DNA from: a virus
DNA length: 24,631 nucleotides
IMG/VR virus record: IMGVR_UViG_3300043539_000550
Coordinates: 1 to 24,631 of that record
Strand: one strand, 5' to 3'
The stretch's first letter is position 1. The number at the start of each line of letters is the position of its first letter. The position numbers and the translations under genes were made by a program. The notes beneath the pieces are model-generated. The model was given only the letters and a program-made list of their open reading frames with translations, was not told the origin of the DNA and ran no database searches. This document shows positions 11,923-19,414 of the stretch, piece after piece.

Positions 11923-12158
11923 AATTCTTTACCCCCTTCTCTTACTAATAGAACAATCGCTCCATTATCTTCTAGTGCTTTTTTAACACGGATCATATAC
12001 TCTATTGCCTGCTTTTTCTTTTCAACTGTTTCAAGAGACATAAAGACTTTTTCTTTTGCTTTAACAGTTATGAATGTGTCATTATCTACTAACTCTAAAG
12101 AAAATCCTTCAGGACATCTAAGAGATCTGAATGCTCTTCTCATCTGATCTGTATACAT
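11919..12158 (-). CDS. hypothetical protein, 79 aa
   Basis: Begins MYTDQMRRAFRSLRCPEGF and is followed by a small alpha-beta pattern; no catalytic motif. Its start is one base after the WhiB stop; the next start overlaps by four bases. Confidence 0.7.
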   Translation of the reverse strand: MYTDQMRRAFRSLRCPEGFSLELVDNDTFITVKAKEKVFMSLETVEKKKQAIEYMIRVKKALEDNGAIVLLVREGGKEL

Positions 12159-12159
12159 A

Positions 12160-12441
12160 TTACTCCATTGTTAGGGACTGCCATGTTATTCCCCAGTCTG
12201 TCTTTGTCTTATGGCTAGAAAACTCTTTTGATATTTCCCCATTTTCTAAGTATACTCCACCCCAAACTCCCCACTCTTTTCCAGAAACTCCTACAGAAAA
12301 ACATTCTTTTCTTACAGGACACTTAGAGCATAGCAAGTCTACGGCAGGCCTTAGTAATTCATCTTCTTCATACTTATCAAAGAATACATTTGTATCATAA
12401 TCTAAGCATGCAGCATTATCTTTCCACTCATACTTATTCAT
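12160..12441 (-). CDS. whiB: WhiB-family iron-sulfur transcription regulator, 93 aa
   Basis: Four conserved cysteines, C12 and C38-x2-C41-x5-C47, would bind a 4Fe-4S cluster, and GVWGG at 58-62 is the WhiB turn motif. WhiB proteins occur only in Actinobacteria and their phages, which anchors the host assignment. Phage WhiB proteins can bind the host sigma factor region 4 and shut off host promoters. RBS in GTAAGGTAAT, coupled to the genes on both sides. Confidence 0.92.
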   Translation of the reverse strand: MNKYEWKDNAACLDYDTNVFFDKYEEDELLRPAVDLLCSKCPVRKECFSVGVSGKEWGVWGGVYLENGEISKEFSSHKTKTDWGITWQSLTME

Positions 12442-12442
12442 A

Positions 12443-12655
12443 TTACCTTACATACTTGTCAGGTATTTCCCATCCAGTTCTAGAAACGACAAAGATCTTT
12501 TTTAAGTGCCAAGCATTATTTTTTAATGCTCCCTGCTTTGATGTAAAGGCCTTATCTGACCTTGTCATCTCTACAACATCCCATCCATCCCAGGAAAGGT
12601 TGCTGTTCTTGGAAACAATTGCTTCCATTTTTTCAAGAGAACTGATTGATACCAT
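12443..12655 (-). CDS. hypothetical protein, 70 aa
   Basis: RBS AAGGAG before ATG. Contains NLSWDGWDVVEMTRSDKAF, a Trp-rich segment, then Lys-rich helix and C-terminal IPDKYVR. No family recognised. Its stop is two bases before the WhiB start. Confidence 0.7.
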   Translation of the reverse strand: MVSISSLEKMEAIVSKNSNLSWDGWDVVEMTRSDKAFTSKQGALKNNAWHLKKIFVVSRTGWEIPDKYVR

Positions 12656-12667
12656 TATGTGTGCTCC

Positions 12668-13018
12668 TTAGAAGTTGTATACGTTTGTGTTGATATTTTT
12701 TGATCTTGATAAATTTACTATTCGAGAAGTCTGCTCTTTTGGATTAGAAACAAAAGCAAAATGATTAAAACTGTTCATGTTTTCTTCAATCCATTCGGGA
12801 GTAACTCTAAATAATTTAATAGACTTTCCTCTAGACTTCATTCCTCTTTCAGAAAGGTTAACAAACTCAGATGCCATTGCACTAATATTTGATGGACCAG
12901 CAGTGTACAAGTAAAACTCCTTGTCGCTTTCTTCTAGTTCAGATAATGCGACTGCCATTGCTCTAAGAAAAATGTTGTAGTTGTTGAAACTAGTCGTTCC
13001 CTGCACCCCTACTATCAT
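12668..13018 (-). CDS. SLOG/YspA-like Rossmann protein, 116 aa
   Basis: Starts MIVGVQGTTSF with AGPSNISAMASEFVNLSERG in the middle; the pattern of strand-helix repeats and the Gly/Ser loops fits the SLOG (DprA/LOG/YpsA) superfamily, which binds nucleotides or nucleotide-derived signals. RBS AAGGGAT 6 bases before ATG, overlapping the end of the previous gene by 29 bases. Substrate unknown; related proteins are common in tailed phages. Confidence 0.6.
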   Translation of the reverse strand: MIVGVQGTTSFNNYNIFLRAMAVALSELEESDKEFYLYTAGPSNISAMASEFVNLSERGMKSRGKSIKLFRVTPEWIEENMNSFNHFAFVSNPKEQTSRIVNLSRSKNINTNVYNF

Positions 13019-13403
13019 TGCTTATCCCTTCTCTTAGTTTGTCCAGTATGAATAACATCTTGTCTAATTGTACCTTATCCATGGTGCTCGTGTCAACTTG
13101 TATCGCAGAGTCTTTGCTGATCAAATTGTCTACCATTGGTGCTGTATAAAACCCATTGTCTTTAATCCAGTACGCTTCATTTTCAACAATGATAACTCTA
13201 ACATTTTCTTTTTCTTGACGAATTTTTGACTGGCTTTTTCTATTTATCTTTTCAATATATTTTCTCTGCTTGGAGTATTGATTATGGATCATAGATTGAG
13301 TCATCATGGGCTCATAAACTTTTTCCTTTTTAAAGAAGACTATGTATCCTATTATTAATAATAAAGGAACAGTTAAAGCCAACGCTCCATACAGACTATT
13401 CAT
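12990..13403 (-). CDS. membrane-anchored hypothetical protein, 137 aa
   Basis: N-terminal membrane helix (about 6-24), then FFKKEK and a basic coiled-coil-like part (residues 35-70), then an acidic C-terminal domain. RBS-like TGGGGGC before ATG. A TGATACAAT extended -10 box lies about 25 bases upstream, so it may have its own promoter. Function unknown. Confidence 0.7.
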   Translation of the reverse strand: MNSLYGALALTVPLLLIIGYIVFFKKEKVYEPMMTQSMIHNQYSKQRKYIEKINRKSQSKIRQEKENVRVIIVENEAYWIKDNGFYTAPMVDNLISKDSAIQVDTSTMDKVQLDKMLFILDKLREGISNDSRGAGND

Positions 13404-13437
13404 GAATGCCCCCAGATAACGATTGTATCACTTTTCT

Positions 13438-13659
13438 TTAAACCCTCAGTCTCCAGTTCATGGCTTTAGGACCTTGCTTTATCATTTGAAACATATGGTG
13501 CTTATATTGTTCTGTTAGTTCTGCATAGATTTCTGGATTTACTAACTCAAGTTTGTCTGTTATAGAGTAAAGCATTTCGCCTTTTTCATCTATTCCAGCC
13601 ATCTCTATGGCACCTTGCATAATTAAATGCTCTACCATTGCTTGGCTTCTTAGGTTCAT
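13438..13659 (-). CDS. hypothetical protein, 73 aa
   Basis: Helical protein with GAIEMAGIDEKGEMLYSITDKLELVNPEIY and a tail containing QGPKAMNW; a related KGPKNMEW string ends the 31-aa protein at 16103. Start overlaps the stop of the nuclease gene (TAATG). No function recognised. Confidence 0.7.
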   Translation of the reverse strand: MNLRSQAMVEHLIMQGAIEMAGIDEKGEMLYSITDKLELVNPEIYAELTEQYKHHMFQMIKQGPKAMNWRLRV

Positions 13660-14066
13660 TACTTCCCAGACTTCTTTCTAGCCTTTGCAAGTGCGTCAAA
13701 GTCCTTAACCTTTGTGTCGCCCAGATATCCCCATGCATAGCCATCATTAATCATCATGTCATTTAAAGACACTGTGTCATCATTAACGTATATCCAACCC
13801 AAGATACGGCCATACTTTTCAGATGAATCCATCTTCTCAGTCTTGATTACAACAGATTTGGCATCTTTTAGAGCCTTCTTTAAATATTCTTTAGACTCAA
13901 GGCCAAGAGCCTTTTCCTTAAGATCTTTTGTGCGAGACTCAGGAGTATCAATACCAGCCAATCTTACACGAGATGAAAACAAAATGTCAAACCCTAAATC
14001 AATAAGAACGTCAATGGTATCTCCATCTACTACATTCTCTACTTTTCTTACATAATACTGATACAT
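13659..14066 (-). CDS. thermonuclease (staphylococcal nuclease family), 135 aa
   Basis: The SNase fold is clear: VDGDTIDV at about 14-21, RVRLAGIDTPESR at about 34-46 (the Arg and Asp of the active site), ALGLESKEYL, and EKYGRILGWIYV at about 82-93 (Glu and Arg catalytic pair), ending with LND.MINDGYAWGY. It cuts DNA or RNA with Ca2+. I start at residue 8 of the longest frame because AAGGGGG lies 6 bases upstream of that ATG. No signal peptide, so it acts inside the cell, for example on host DNA. Confidence 0.9.
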   Translation of the reverse strand: MYQYYVRKVENVVDGDTIDVLIDLGFDILFSSRVRLAGIDTPESRTKDLKEKALGLESKEYLKKALKDAKSVVIKTEKMDSSEKYGRILGWIYVNDDTVSLNDMMINDGYAWGYLGDTKVKDFDALAKARKKSGK

Positions 14067-14077
14067 AATAAGCCCCC

Positions 14078-14362
14078 TTAGACCCAATGTTTAATTATAG
14101 CACTTACAGCAAGAATTGTCCACAGTATATTAAACCAAATAATTGTAGGCAAAGTCTTTACTGTCGATGACCAAATCAATGCAAGGCTTGATACCAATGC
14201 AAAGATGTATAGCCACCACCATTGCTTACCGAATAGTAAGCCTGGAAATATAATAGATATTTTTGTCATAAAAGCAAAGAACTCAACAGTGTTTGGCTTG
14301 TTCCAATACTCTTTGTGTCTCATTGTCTTTAGAGCATTAATCCACTCTGTTCTAAATTTCAT
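14078..14362 (-). CDS. small membrane protein, 94 aa
   Basis: Three hydrophobic stretches, about residues 30-45, 50-65 and 73-90. GGAGGG before the ATG at 14362 fixes the start, 12 residues inside the longest frame. It overlaps the halogenase stop by four bases, so the two are coupled. Function unknown. Confidence 0.7.
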   Translation of the reverse strand: MKFRTEWINALKTMRHKEYWNKPNTVEFFAFMTKISIIFPGLLFGKQWWWLYIFALVSSLALIWSSTVKTLPTIIWFNILWTILAVSAIIKHWV

Positions 14363-15903
14363 TTTAATCCCTCCAAAAATTTCCTGTGATCTACACATTC
14401 TGACACCTTGTAGTCTTGATATTTCTTGTAATAGTCATACATATCAACACCCTTTTTATAGTCTGCAGAATTTTCTATATATGCTTTTGCAACATCTTTA
14501 TTAATTGTGTTGTGTGCAGATCCCACAAAGGTCCAACTATTTGATGACCAGTGCTCTCCAGAGTCAAACTTGTTTGGAAGTCTGACATTCCACTTGTTAA
14601 TTTTTTCTTGCAGATCTTTTGGCGCATTCTCATATGAAAACTTTTTCCAAAACTCTGTATCATTTCTTAAAGTCATATAGTGAAAATATATAAATTCAGA
14701 AATATTATTGTTCATACTAACTATGTTCTTGTTAAACTCTTGTCTTATCTCTTTCGAGTTCTCGAATAGCCATAGCGGATTGTCAAATATCTGTGTCAAC
14801 TCTACAATGCTAACCCAAATTGATGTTGCTTCTAGTGGCTCAACAAAGTTTGCTGCAAGGCCTACTGCAACACAGTTGTTGATCCAGGGCTCTTCATAGC
14901 ATCCAGCATTAAACTTAAAGCCACCCTTGTCTTTTCTTGGATAGGTTGGCTCATAGCCTAAGAACTCTTCTATCTCTTTCACTGCTGCTTCTTCAGAGAT
15001 AAGGGATGAGTCGTAGACATACCCACAACCAAACCTGTTCTGGAGTGGAATCTTCCACATCCATCCGTATTTCATAGCAATTGCTTCTGTGTAGGATGGA
15101 ATCTTATCTGTCATCTCAACAAAAAATGGAACAGCAGAATCTACTGGAAGAAAATCTTTATAACTTTTCCATTTAGAGTCATATACTTTTCCAATGATTA
15201 GCCTGTGAAATCCGCTACAATCAAAAACAAAATCACACATAATCTTTTCATCATTTTCTAAAGTTAAACCATTTACATAGTTATCTTTATCTAGTGAGAC
15301 ATTTTTTATTGTGCCATCAACTACTTTAATTCCTCTTTCTTTTCCTATTTCTTTTAGTCTATTTGCTAGTTTGGTAGCATTAAAATGTATAGAAATATTT
15401 CCTATTTTTTTATAATCATCTATAGGATCTTTTTTAGATACAAATCCGAAATCTCTCTTGTTTGCTTCCAAAGTAAAGGGGACTTTATTTGCTTCTGAAA
15501 TTTTTTCTGTAAAGTCTATCTTCTTTACGCTATTATTTAAAGCAATGCTTGCTGCAATAAGAGGGCTATTAGAAAGATACCTATCGTACACAGCATCAAA
15601 GCCTAGCGACCTATCTGTTGTAGAAAAACCATGGTAATAAAACTCTCCATCATTGTTCCAATTTGTAAACTTGATTCCATTTTTAATAGTTGCATCACAA
15701 TTTTTTATTAGGTCAGACAAAGGAATATTTAAATGGTCAAAGAAATCTGCAAGGTATGGGGTTGACCCTTCTCCTGCTCCCAAGATTCCTATTTCTGTTG
15801 ACTCAATAACAGTTATGTTTAGGTCTGGGTATGATCTTTGGGCTTTAAGTGCAGTAAGCCATCCAGCACTTCCACCACCAACAACAACTATATTCTTTGT
15901 CAT
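14359..15903 (-). CDS. flavin-dependent halogenase (tryptophan-halogenase family), 514 aa
   Basis: FAD-binding GGGSAGW at 9-15, the diagnostic WMWKIP at 281-286, and FVEPLEATS at about 353-361. K74 (DATIKNGIKF) and E355 align by position with the catalytic Lys and Glu of PrnA-type halogenases, so it looks active. Such enzymes chlorinate or brominate indoles, phenols or peptide-bound aromatics using reduced FAD, O2 and halide; the substrate is unknown. Full-length for the family. GGGGAGAAAG ribosome site fixes this ATG. Coupled to the DUF2061 gene upstream (TAATG) and the membrane protein downstream. Confidence 0.9.
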   Translation of the reverse strand: MTKNIVVVGGGSAGWLTALKAQRSYPDLNITVIESTEIGILGAGEGSTPYLADFFDHLNIPLSDLIKNCDATIKNGIKFTNWNNDGEFYYHGFSTTDRSLGFDAVYDRYLSNSPLIAASIALNNSVKKIDFTEKISEANKVPFTLEANKRDFGFVSKKDPIDDYKKIGNISIHFNATKLANRLKEIGKERGIKVVDGTIKNVSLDKDNYVNGLTLENDEKIMCDFVFDCSGFHRLIIGKVYDSKWKSYKDFLPVDSAVPFFVEMTDKIPSYTEAIAMKYGWMWKIPLQNRFGCGYVYDSSLISEEAAVKEIEEFLGYEPTYPRKDKGGFKFNAGCYEEPWINNCVAVGLAANFVEPLEATSIWVSIVELTQIFDNPLWLFENSKEIRQEFNKNIVSMNNNISEFIYFHYMTLRNDTEFWKKFSYENAPKDLQEKINKWNVRLPNKFDSGEHWSSNSWTFVGSAHNTINKDVAKAYIENSADYKKGVDMYDYYKKYQDYKVSECVDHRKFLEGLK

Positions 15904-16106
15904 TACTTTCTCCCCCATTTAACCTTATTCCAACCACGCTCATGGAAGTAATAAAGGATTGTTTTTGTAACTACCTCGAAACTTGCGATTGCACCTGCTG
16001 TAACTGGTTCTTTGGTTATAAGCCAAGCAATAGCAAATGTATCTGCTGTTCCAATTATACGCCAGGTAATGGCCTTTAATGCTGATCTTTGTTTAGATAC
16101 ATTCAT
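15903..16106 (-). CDS. DUF2061 membrane protein, 67 aa
   Basis: KAITWRIIGTADTFAIAWLITKEPVTAGAI and a C-terminal LYYFHERGWNKVKWG match DUF2061: two membrane helices and a conserved YY.HER.W end. I prefer ATG 16106 over an upstream GTG because GGAG is correctly spaced for it and it overlaps the stop of the 31-aa gene (ATGA). Family function unknown. A second copy is at 19414. Confidence 0.85.
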   Translation of the reverse strand: MNVSKQRSALKAITWRIIGTADTFAIAWLITKEPVTAGAIASFEVVTKTILYYFHERGWNKVKWGRK

Positions 16107-16198
16107 GCTGGCCACTCCATATTTTTAGGACCTTTACTGATTATGTTCCAAACCTTAGATACCCATCTCTTTACGCTTTTGCGTAGCCGATATAGCAT
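16103..16198 (-). CDS. 31-aa microprotein overlapping the APS kinase gene
   Basis: Reads MLYRLRKSVKRWVSKVWN and ends KGPKNMEWPA. Its first 44 bases overlap the end of the APS kinase gene in another frame, and its stop overlaps the DUF2061 ATG, the coupling seen all along this operon. Basic amphipathic helix plus a conserved-looking tail; the KGPK.M.W string also appears in the 73-aa protein at 13438. No good ribosome site, so translation needs proof. Confidence 0.5.
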   Translation of the reverse strand: MLYRLRKSVKRWVSKVWNIISKGPKNMEWPA

Positions 16199-16913
16199 GA
16201 ATGTCTGCCCCCAAATCTACTTGTTCAATCTTATATCCGACATCTCTGCCATATACAATGTTAGTAATGTTAGGTAGTCTTAATACTAATGCACCATCCA
16301 TAAATTCATCTTTGGCAATATACTCTTTTACCTGATCAAACTTAAGTGGATCTTTCTCACTTGTATTGTATGTATTACGAACCCCAAGAAGTACCTGCTC
16401 TGTTCTTTTCCCTGCCTCTTTGTAAAGAGCGTGATGTCCTTCATGCCATGGCTGATATCTGCCCAGCATAAGGGTTGTAGGGGCTGTCCAGTCGTGTAAC
16501 TGGCAAGCAGCAATGATAAGGTCAGCCTCTTCTTCTACTGTCATCCCACAGGGGATTCTGACATCACATGACTCTGGGTCTTCCCACATCTTGTTTGTAT
16601 CTTCAAATCTTCCAGACTCAATTCTGTCTACCCAAATTAAAATATCTGGCTTACCAAAGGCTGCACGGGTTAGATCAGTTGGGCATACGAAATCAACTAT
16701 CACTGGAGCAACTCCCTGCTTAGAAATAAGTCTAGCCATGTCTCCCATACGTCTTGCCTGTTCAATTCTGTCTTCAGGGCTAAAACCTAGATCTGAGTTT
16801 ACTGTTGCACGAACCTCATCTGCATTAAGATGGATAGCGTTAATTCTTTCTTTGAGTGCCTTGGCCAACTCTGTCTTGCCTGCACCTGGCAGACCAATAA
16901 TCTGAATAATCAT
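16155..16913 (-). CDS. APS kinase fused to a nucleotidyltransferase domain, 252 aa
   Basis: N-terminal half is CysC-like: Walker A GLPGAGKT at 7-14, NADEVR at 30-35 and GFSPEDRIEQARRMGDMA at 43-60, the pattern of adenylylsulfate kinase, which makes PAPS from APS and ATP. The C-terminal half is a separate adenylyl/cytidylyltransferase-type domain: GRYQPWHEGHHALY (HxGH at 157-160) and ISATQKRK at 241-248, the usual ISSTxxR-type site, closest in look to NMN adenylyltransferases. Its partner reaction is uncertain: ATP sulfurylase-like, or an unrelated nucleotide. ATGA overlap with the hydroxylase before it. It would feed the two sulfotransferases. Confidence 0.8.
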   Translation of the reverse strand: MIIQIIGLPGAGKTELAKALKERINAIHLNADEVRATVNSDLGFSPEDRIEQARRMGDMARLISKQGVAPVIVDFVCPTDLTRAAFGKPDILIWVDRIESGRFEDTNKMWEDPESCDVRIPCGMTVEEEADLIIAACQLHDWTAPTTLMLGRYQPWHEGHHALYKEAGKRTEQVLLGVRNTYNTSEKDPLKFDQVKEYIAKDEFMDGALVLRLPNITNIVYGRDVGYKIEQVDLGADIHAISATQKRKEMGI

Positions 16914-17473
16914 TTTTTCCCTATCTCTGTGTTTGGCATAATGTCAATTAACAAATGTACCCTATCTATTTCACTGCCATTATTTACATAGTGAGTTCTT
17001 GAGTTGTTTATTTCCCAACATTCTCCAGTGCCCATCTTAACCCTATCATCTCCTACACCAAAGAATACACTGTCAGAAGTAACTACTGGGATGTGGTTTC
17101 TTCTTGAAAGCATTAGATAGTCTCCTGCATCATGATGATGTGCTATATCTTGACCTGCTTTTAACTTAATCAAAAGGACCATACCTCTGACACCCTTGTG
17201 GATTCTTTCAAGGTCTGAGATTATTGGCTCAAGAATTTCAAGCAGCCCAGTATCATTAGATGTTTTCTGAGTAGAAAATTCTTCTCCTTCTTTCCACATA
17301 AGATCTGCGGTATAGACAAAGTATGAGTTAGTATCTTTATGAACATAGTAGTTATCTTGTCTTGATGTATTGATAAACCACTCTTCAGAAAAACTATCTA
17401 TATAGTTTTTGATGGGCTCAACATCATACTTACTGTGTTGCTTAAAGTTAAAGTCTTCTAGCGTCTTTCTCAT
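16910..17473 (-). CDS. aspartyl/asparaginyl beta-hydroxylase-family dioxygenase, 187 aa
   Basis: HHHDAGDY at 112-119 and RRNHIPVV at 124-131, then GECWEINNSRTHYVNN (about 150-165) and DRVHLLIDI (about 170-178) match the Asp/Asn hydroxylase (PF05118) pattern. The Fe ligands are two His (in HHHDAG and RTHYV) and R171 would bind 2-oxoglutarate. It hydroxylates a peptide Asp/Asn or a small molecule. Four-base overlaps on both sides tie it to the sulfotransferase and APS kinase. Confidence 0.85.
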   Translation of the reverse strand: MRKTLEDFNFKQHSKYDVEPIKNYIDSFSEEWFINTSRQDNYYVHKDTNSYFVYTADLMWKEGEEFSTQKTSNDTGLLEILEPIISDLERIHKGVRGMVLLIKLKAGQDIAHHHDAGDYLMLSRRNHIPVVTSDSVFFGVGDDRVKMGTGECWEINNSRTHYVNNGSEIDRVHLLIDIMPNTEIGKK

Positions 17474-18054
17474 TTTGCCTCCAGGGTCTGATTAAAATCT
17501 TTAGAATATCCAAAGTTAATAAAGTCAGAACTGTAGAAATCCTGAACCATTTTTATTGCCTCATCTGAATATTCTTGTATATATGATTCTACCACATAGT
17601 TGCCTACATTGTAAAATCCAAGTTCCCAGCCGAGTTCATCCTCTAACTCTTTTAGGTTTTCAAACTTATAAAGTCTTTCTACTTGAAGGATGTCCTGATC
17701 CATAATATAAAAAGACTGGGGTATGTGTAGCAGTGGGCTTATTGTAGATATTTTTCCTTGCTTAATGTTGTCTAGATATTGTGCAAAAGATATGTTTGTT
17801 TGATTAGTTTTGTTGTACTGCTTGTAACAACTGTAGGTTCTTGTGTATGGATTTCTTACAACAGCAAAAGAAAATACTTTTTCATCTATTAAATTTGCCT
17901 CTTTTAAATATGAGTATGGGTCATGATGCCTTGGCCATTCTCTCTTCCAGTTATCCAAATTGTTTTCATCTAATATTTTAGAAATTGAAGAGCCTGCAGT
18001 TTTTGGTATGTGAACAAACAAGACTGAACCATACTTTTTCCCTTTAATTATCAT
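17470..18054 (-). CDS. sulfotransferase-family protein (Sulfotransfer_2), 194 aa
   Basis: HIPKTAGSS at about 15-23 is the PAPS 5'-phosphosulfate loop, and VVRNPYTRTYSCY at about 65-77 is the 3'-phosphate site (R67, S75). The C-terminal part holds LYKFENL and ELGW..G. ATG 18054 is preferred; a GTG 15 bases upstream (18069) is an alternative and neither has a strong ribosome site. Overlaps the monooxygenase before and the hydroxylase after. Acceptor substrate unknown. Confidence 0.88.
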   Translation of the reverse strand: MIIKGKKYGSVLFVHIPKTAGSSISKILDENNLDNWKREWPRHHDPYSYLKEANLIDEKVFSFAVVRNPYTRTYSCYKQYNKTNQTNISFAQYLDNIKQGKISTISPLLHIPQSFYIMDQDILQVERLYKFENLKELEDELGWELGFYNVGNYVVESYIQEYSDEAIKMVQDFYSSDFINFGYSKDFNQTLEAK

Positions 18055-18883
18055 CTTGTTCAGACTCACTATTTATTTCTTTAACAAGTTTATGTACCAT
18101 CGTATCGTTGTTCTGGTTCCATTCATCTTTAAAGTTAGTTGTGTTAGTGAACAACAATAGATCAGTTATCCCTTCATCCTTAAGATCAATTATTTGTTGT
18201 TTAACTGTTTGATAATTTCCAATTATTGACCACTTTAAGGACCTAGGGTTAAGCGCAAGTGAACTTTCTTCATACTCTTTAATATCTTCATCTGATTCTA
18301 AAATGGTTACATTAGCACTGACCATTCGGTTTTTAATGCCATCAAACTTTTCTAGATTTTCTCTGTATGTGTCTAGCATACACAAAGAAGTACCATTAAA
18401 CATTCTGACAGTCTCTAAAGAGTAGTCAGAAAAACCACTAAAAACCATTGGTGGTCTTATTTTTGTTGGGCAATACATTTTGTACATGTTTACAAAATTT
18501 CTCAAGTATGTAGTTCTTTTTTGAATGCTATCAACTGACTCTGATTCCCCAAAGATGTCAAACTCTAAATCTGGCTCATCTTCTCTTTGATGAAAATCAC
18601 CAGCCACCCAGTTAAACACGAGTCTGTTGCTATCTATTTGGTCATATCCTATAGTCATCATTCCAGCATACTGAGCACTTACGTGGTATGGCCTTAAAGC
18701 AATCATGTACTTTAATTTATTTCCTGGAATTAATGCTGCTGCAGACTTTATAAAGTAGTCTCCTTGTTGTGAATGAAAAGTTAGCAAGACTGACTTATAT
18801 CCAGAATCCTCTAGTTTGCTAGAAAGATCTTTTAGTTCTTGTACATTTTTATGCTGATCCCTCAACATGTAATGAATCTTCAT
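18044..18883 (-). CDS. luciferase-like flavin monooxygenase, second copy, 279 aa
   Basis: KYMIALRPYHVSAQYAGMM (about 58-76), followed by IDSNRLVFNWVAGD, matches the same FMN-barrel region as the enzyme at 10488. The N-terminal SKLEDSGYKSVLL and C-terminal DEGITDLLLF also fit the family. Clearly a paralogue, but diverged across most of its length. It overlaps the DUF7455-like gene by one base and the sulfotransferase by about 11. Confidence 0.8.
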   Translation of the reverse strand: MKIHYMLRDQHKNVQELKDLSSKLEDSGYKSVLLTFHSQQGDYFIKSAAALIPGNKLKYMIALRPYHVSAQYAGMMTIGYDQIDSNRLVFNWVAGDFHQREDEPDLEFDIFGESESVDSIQKRTTYLRNFVNMYKMYCPTKIRPPMVFSGFSDYSLETVRMFNGTSLCMLDTYRENLEKFDGIKNRMVSANVTILESDEDIKEYEESSLALNPRSLKWSIIGNYQTVKQQIIDLKDEGITDLLLFTNTTNFKDEWNQNNDTMVHKLVKEINSESEQDDN

Positions 18884-19104
18884 TACTGTGCTAGTTTTTC
18901 TCGCTCATCAATAACACTGATCATAAATGACATCATGCTATTGTAGCCATCTGGAATAGCCATGATTTTATTGTAGTGGTGACCACAGAAGAATAAATCT
19001 CCAGTTATTCCAGTAACCTTGACTAGTGCCTCTGCGTTGCATCGATCACAACGATCAAGGGGTGTAAGTGTCCATTCTTTTTCTTCAGCCTTGTCTTTGA
19101 TCAT
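18883..19104 (-). CDS. DUF7455-like zinc-ribbon protein, 73 aa, leaderless
   Basis: LTPLDRCDRCNAEALVKV (about 12-29), then FFCGHHYNK, gives C-x2-C and C-x2-H ligands as in the actinobacterial DUF7455 family. I start it at MIKDKAEEKEW because TATAAT ends 7 bases before that ATG; a longer frame (to 19152) has no signal. First gene of the run leading to the halogenase, so its promoter may drive the whole cluster. Confidence 0.8.
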   Translation of the reverse strand: MIKDKAEEKEWTLTPLDRCDRCNAEALVKVTGITGDLFFCGHHYNKIMAIPDGYNSMMSFMISVIDEREKLAQ

Positions 19105-19111
19105 ACTAAAC

Positions 19112-19117
19112 ATTATA
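19112..19117 (-). promoter_or_regulatory. -10 box at the head of the tailoring operon
   Basis: TATAAT on the minus strand, 7 bases before ATG 19104. It overlaps the first base-pairs of the FmdB gene's end. Confidence 0.6.
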
Positions 19118-19303
19118 CTACCGCTTTCTGTTATCAGTGGAATAAAATCCACTACCGTTGAATACTGCTCCTACATTAGAGTATACACGAACTAGAGGTG
19201 AATTGCAAGTTTCACATTTATATCCAGGATCGTTTTCTTGAATAGATCTTTCTTTGGTAAATCTTTGTGCACATGGCATACAATCATATTCGTACAGTGC
19301 CAT
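19118..19303 (-). CDS. FmdB-family zinc-ribbon protein, 61 aa
   Basis: YEYDCMPCAQRFTKER at 4-19, CETCNSPLVRVYS at about 30-42, then FNGSGFYSTD at 48-57: the full FmdB/Zinc_ribbon_8 pattern with two CxxC pairs and the GSGFY.TD end. Family role is regulatory but not settled. Confidence 0.88.
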   Translation of the reverse strand: MALYEYDCMPCAQRFTKERSIQENDPGYKCETCNSPLVRVYSNVGAVFNGSGFYSTDNRKR

Positions 19304-19306
19304 AGG

Positions 19307-19414
19307 CTACTTCTTCTTTTTTGCTTTTACTGTCCAAACAGGTGCGTTAAGATTATCGCCACCCCAGTCATAGCCAAGTGCTTTAACAACAAACCTAATT
19401 ATTTTAATACGCAT
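19307..19414 (-). CDS. basic microprotein, 35 aa
   Basis: Starts in the stop of the DUF2061 gene (TAATG) and ends four bases before the FmdB start. Sequence has ALGYDWGGDNLNAPVW and a lysine tail (KAKKKK). Unknown function; the tight packing supports it. Confidence 0.6.
   Translation of the reverse strand: MRIKIIRFVVKALGYDWGGDNLNAPVWTVKAKKKK

Noticed and set aside
15653-15922. 89-aa plus-strand frame, and similar frames opposite the right-arm genes
   Set aside because: They mirror strong minus-strand genes (halogenase, pstS, nuclease and others) and lack promoters or ribosome sites.
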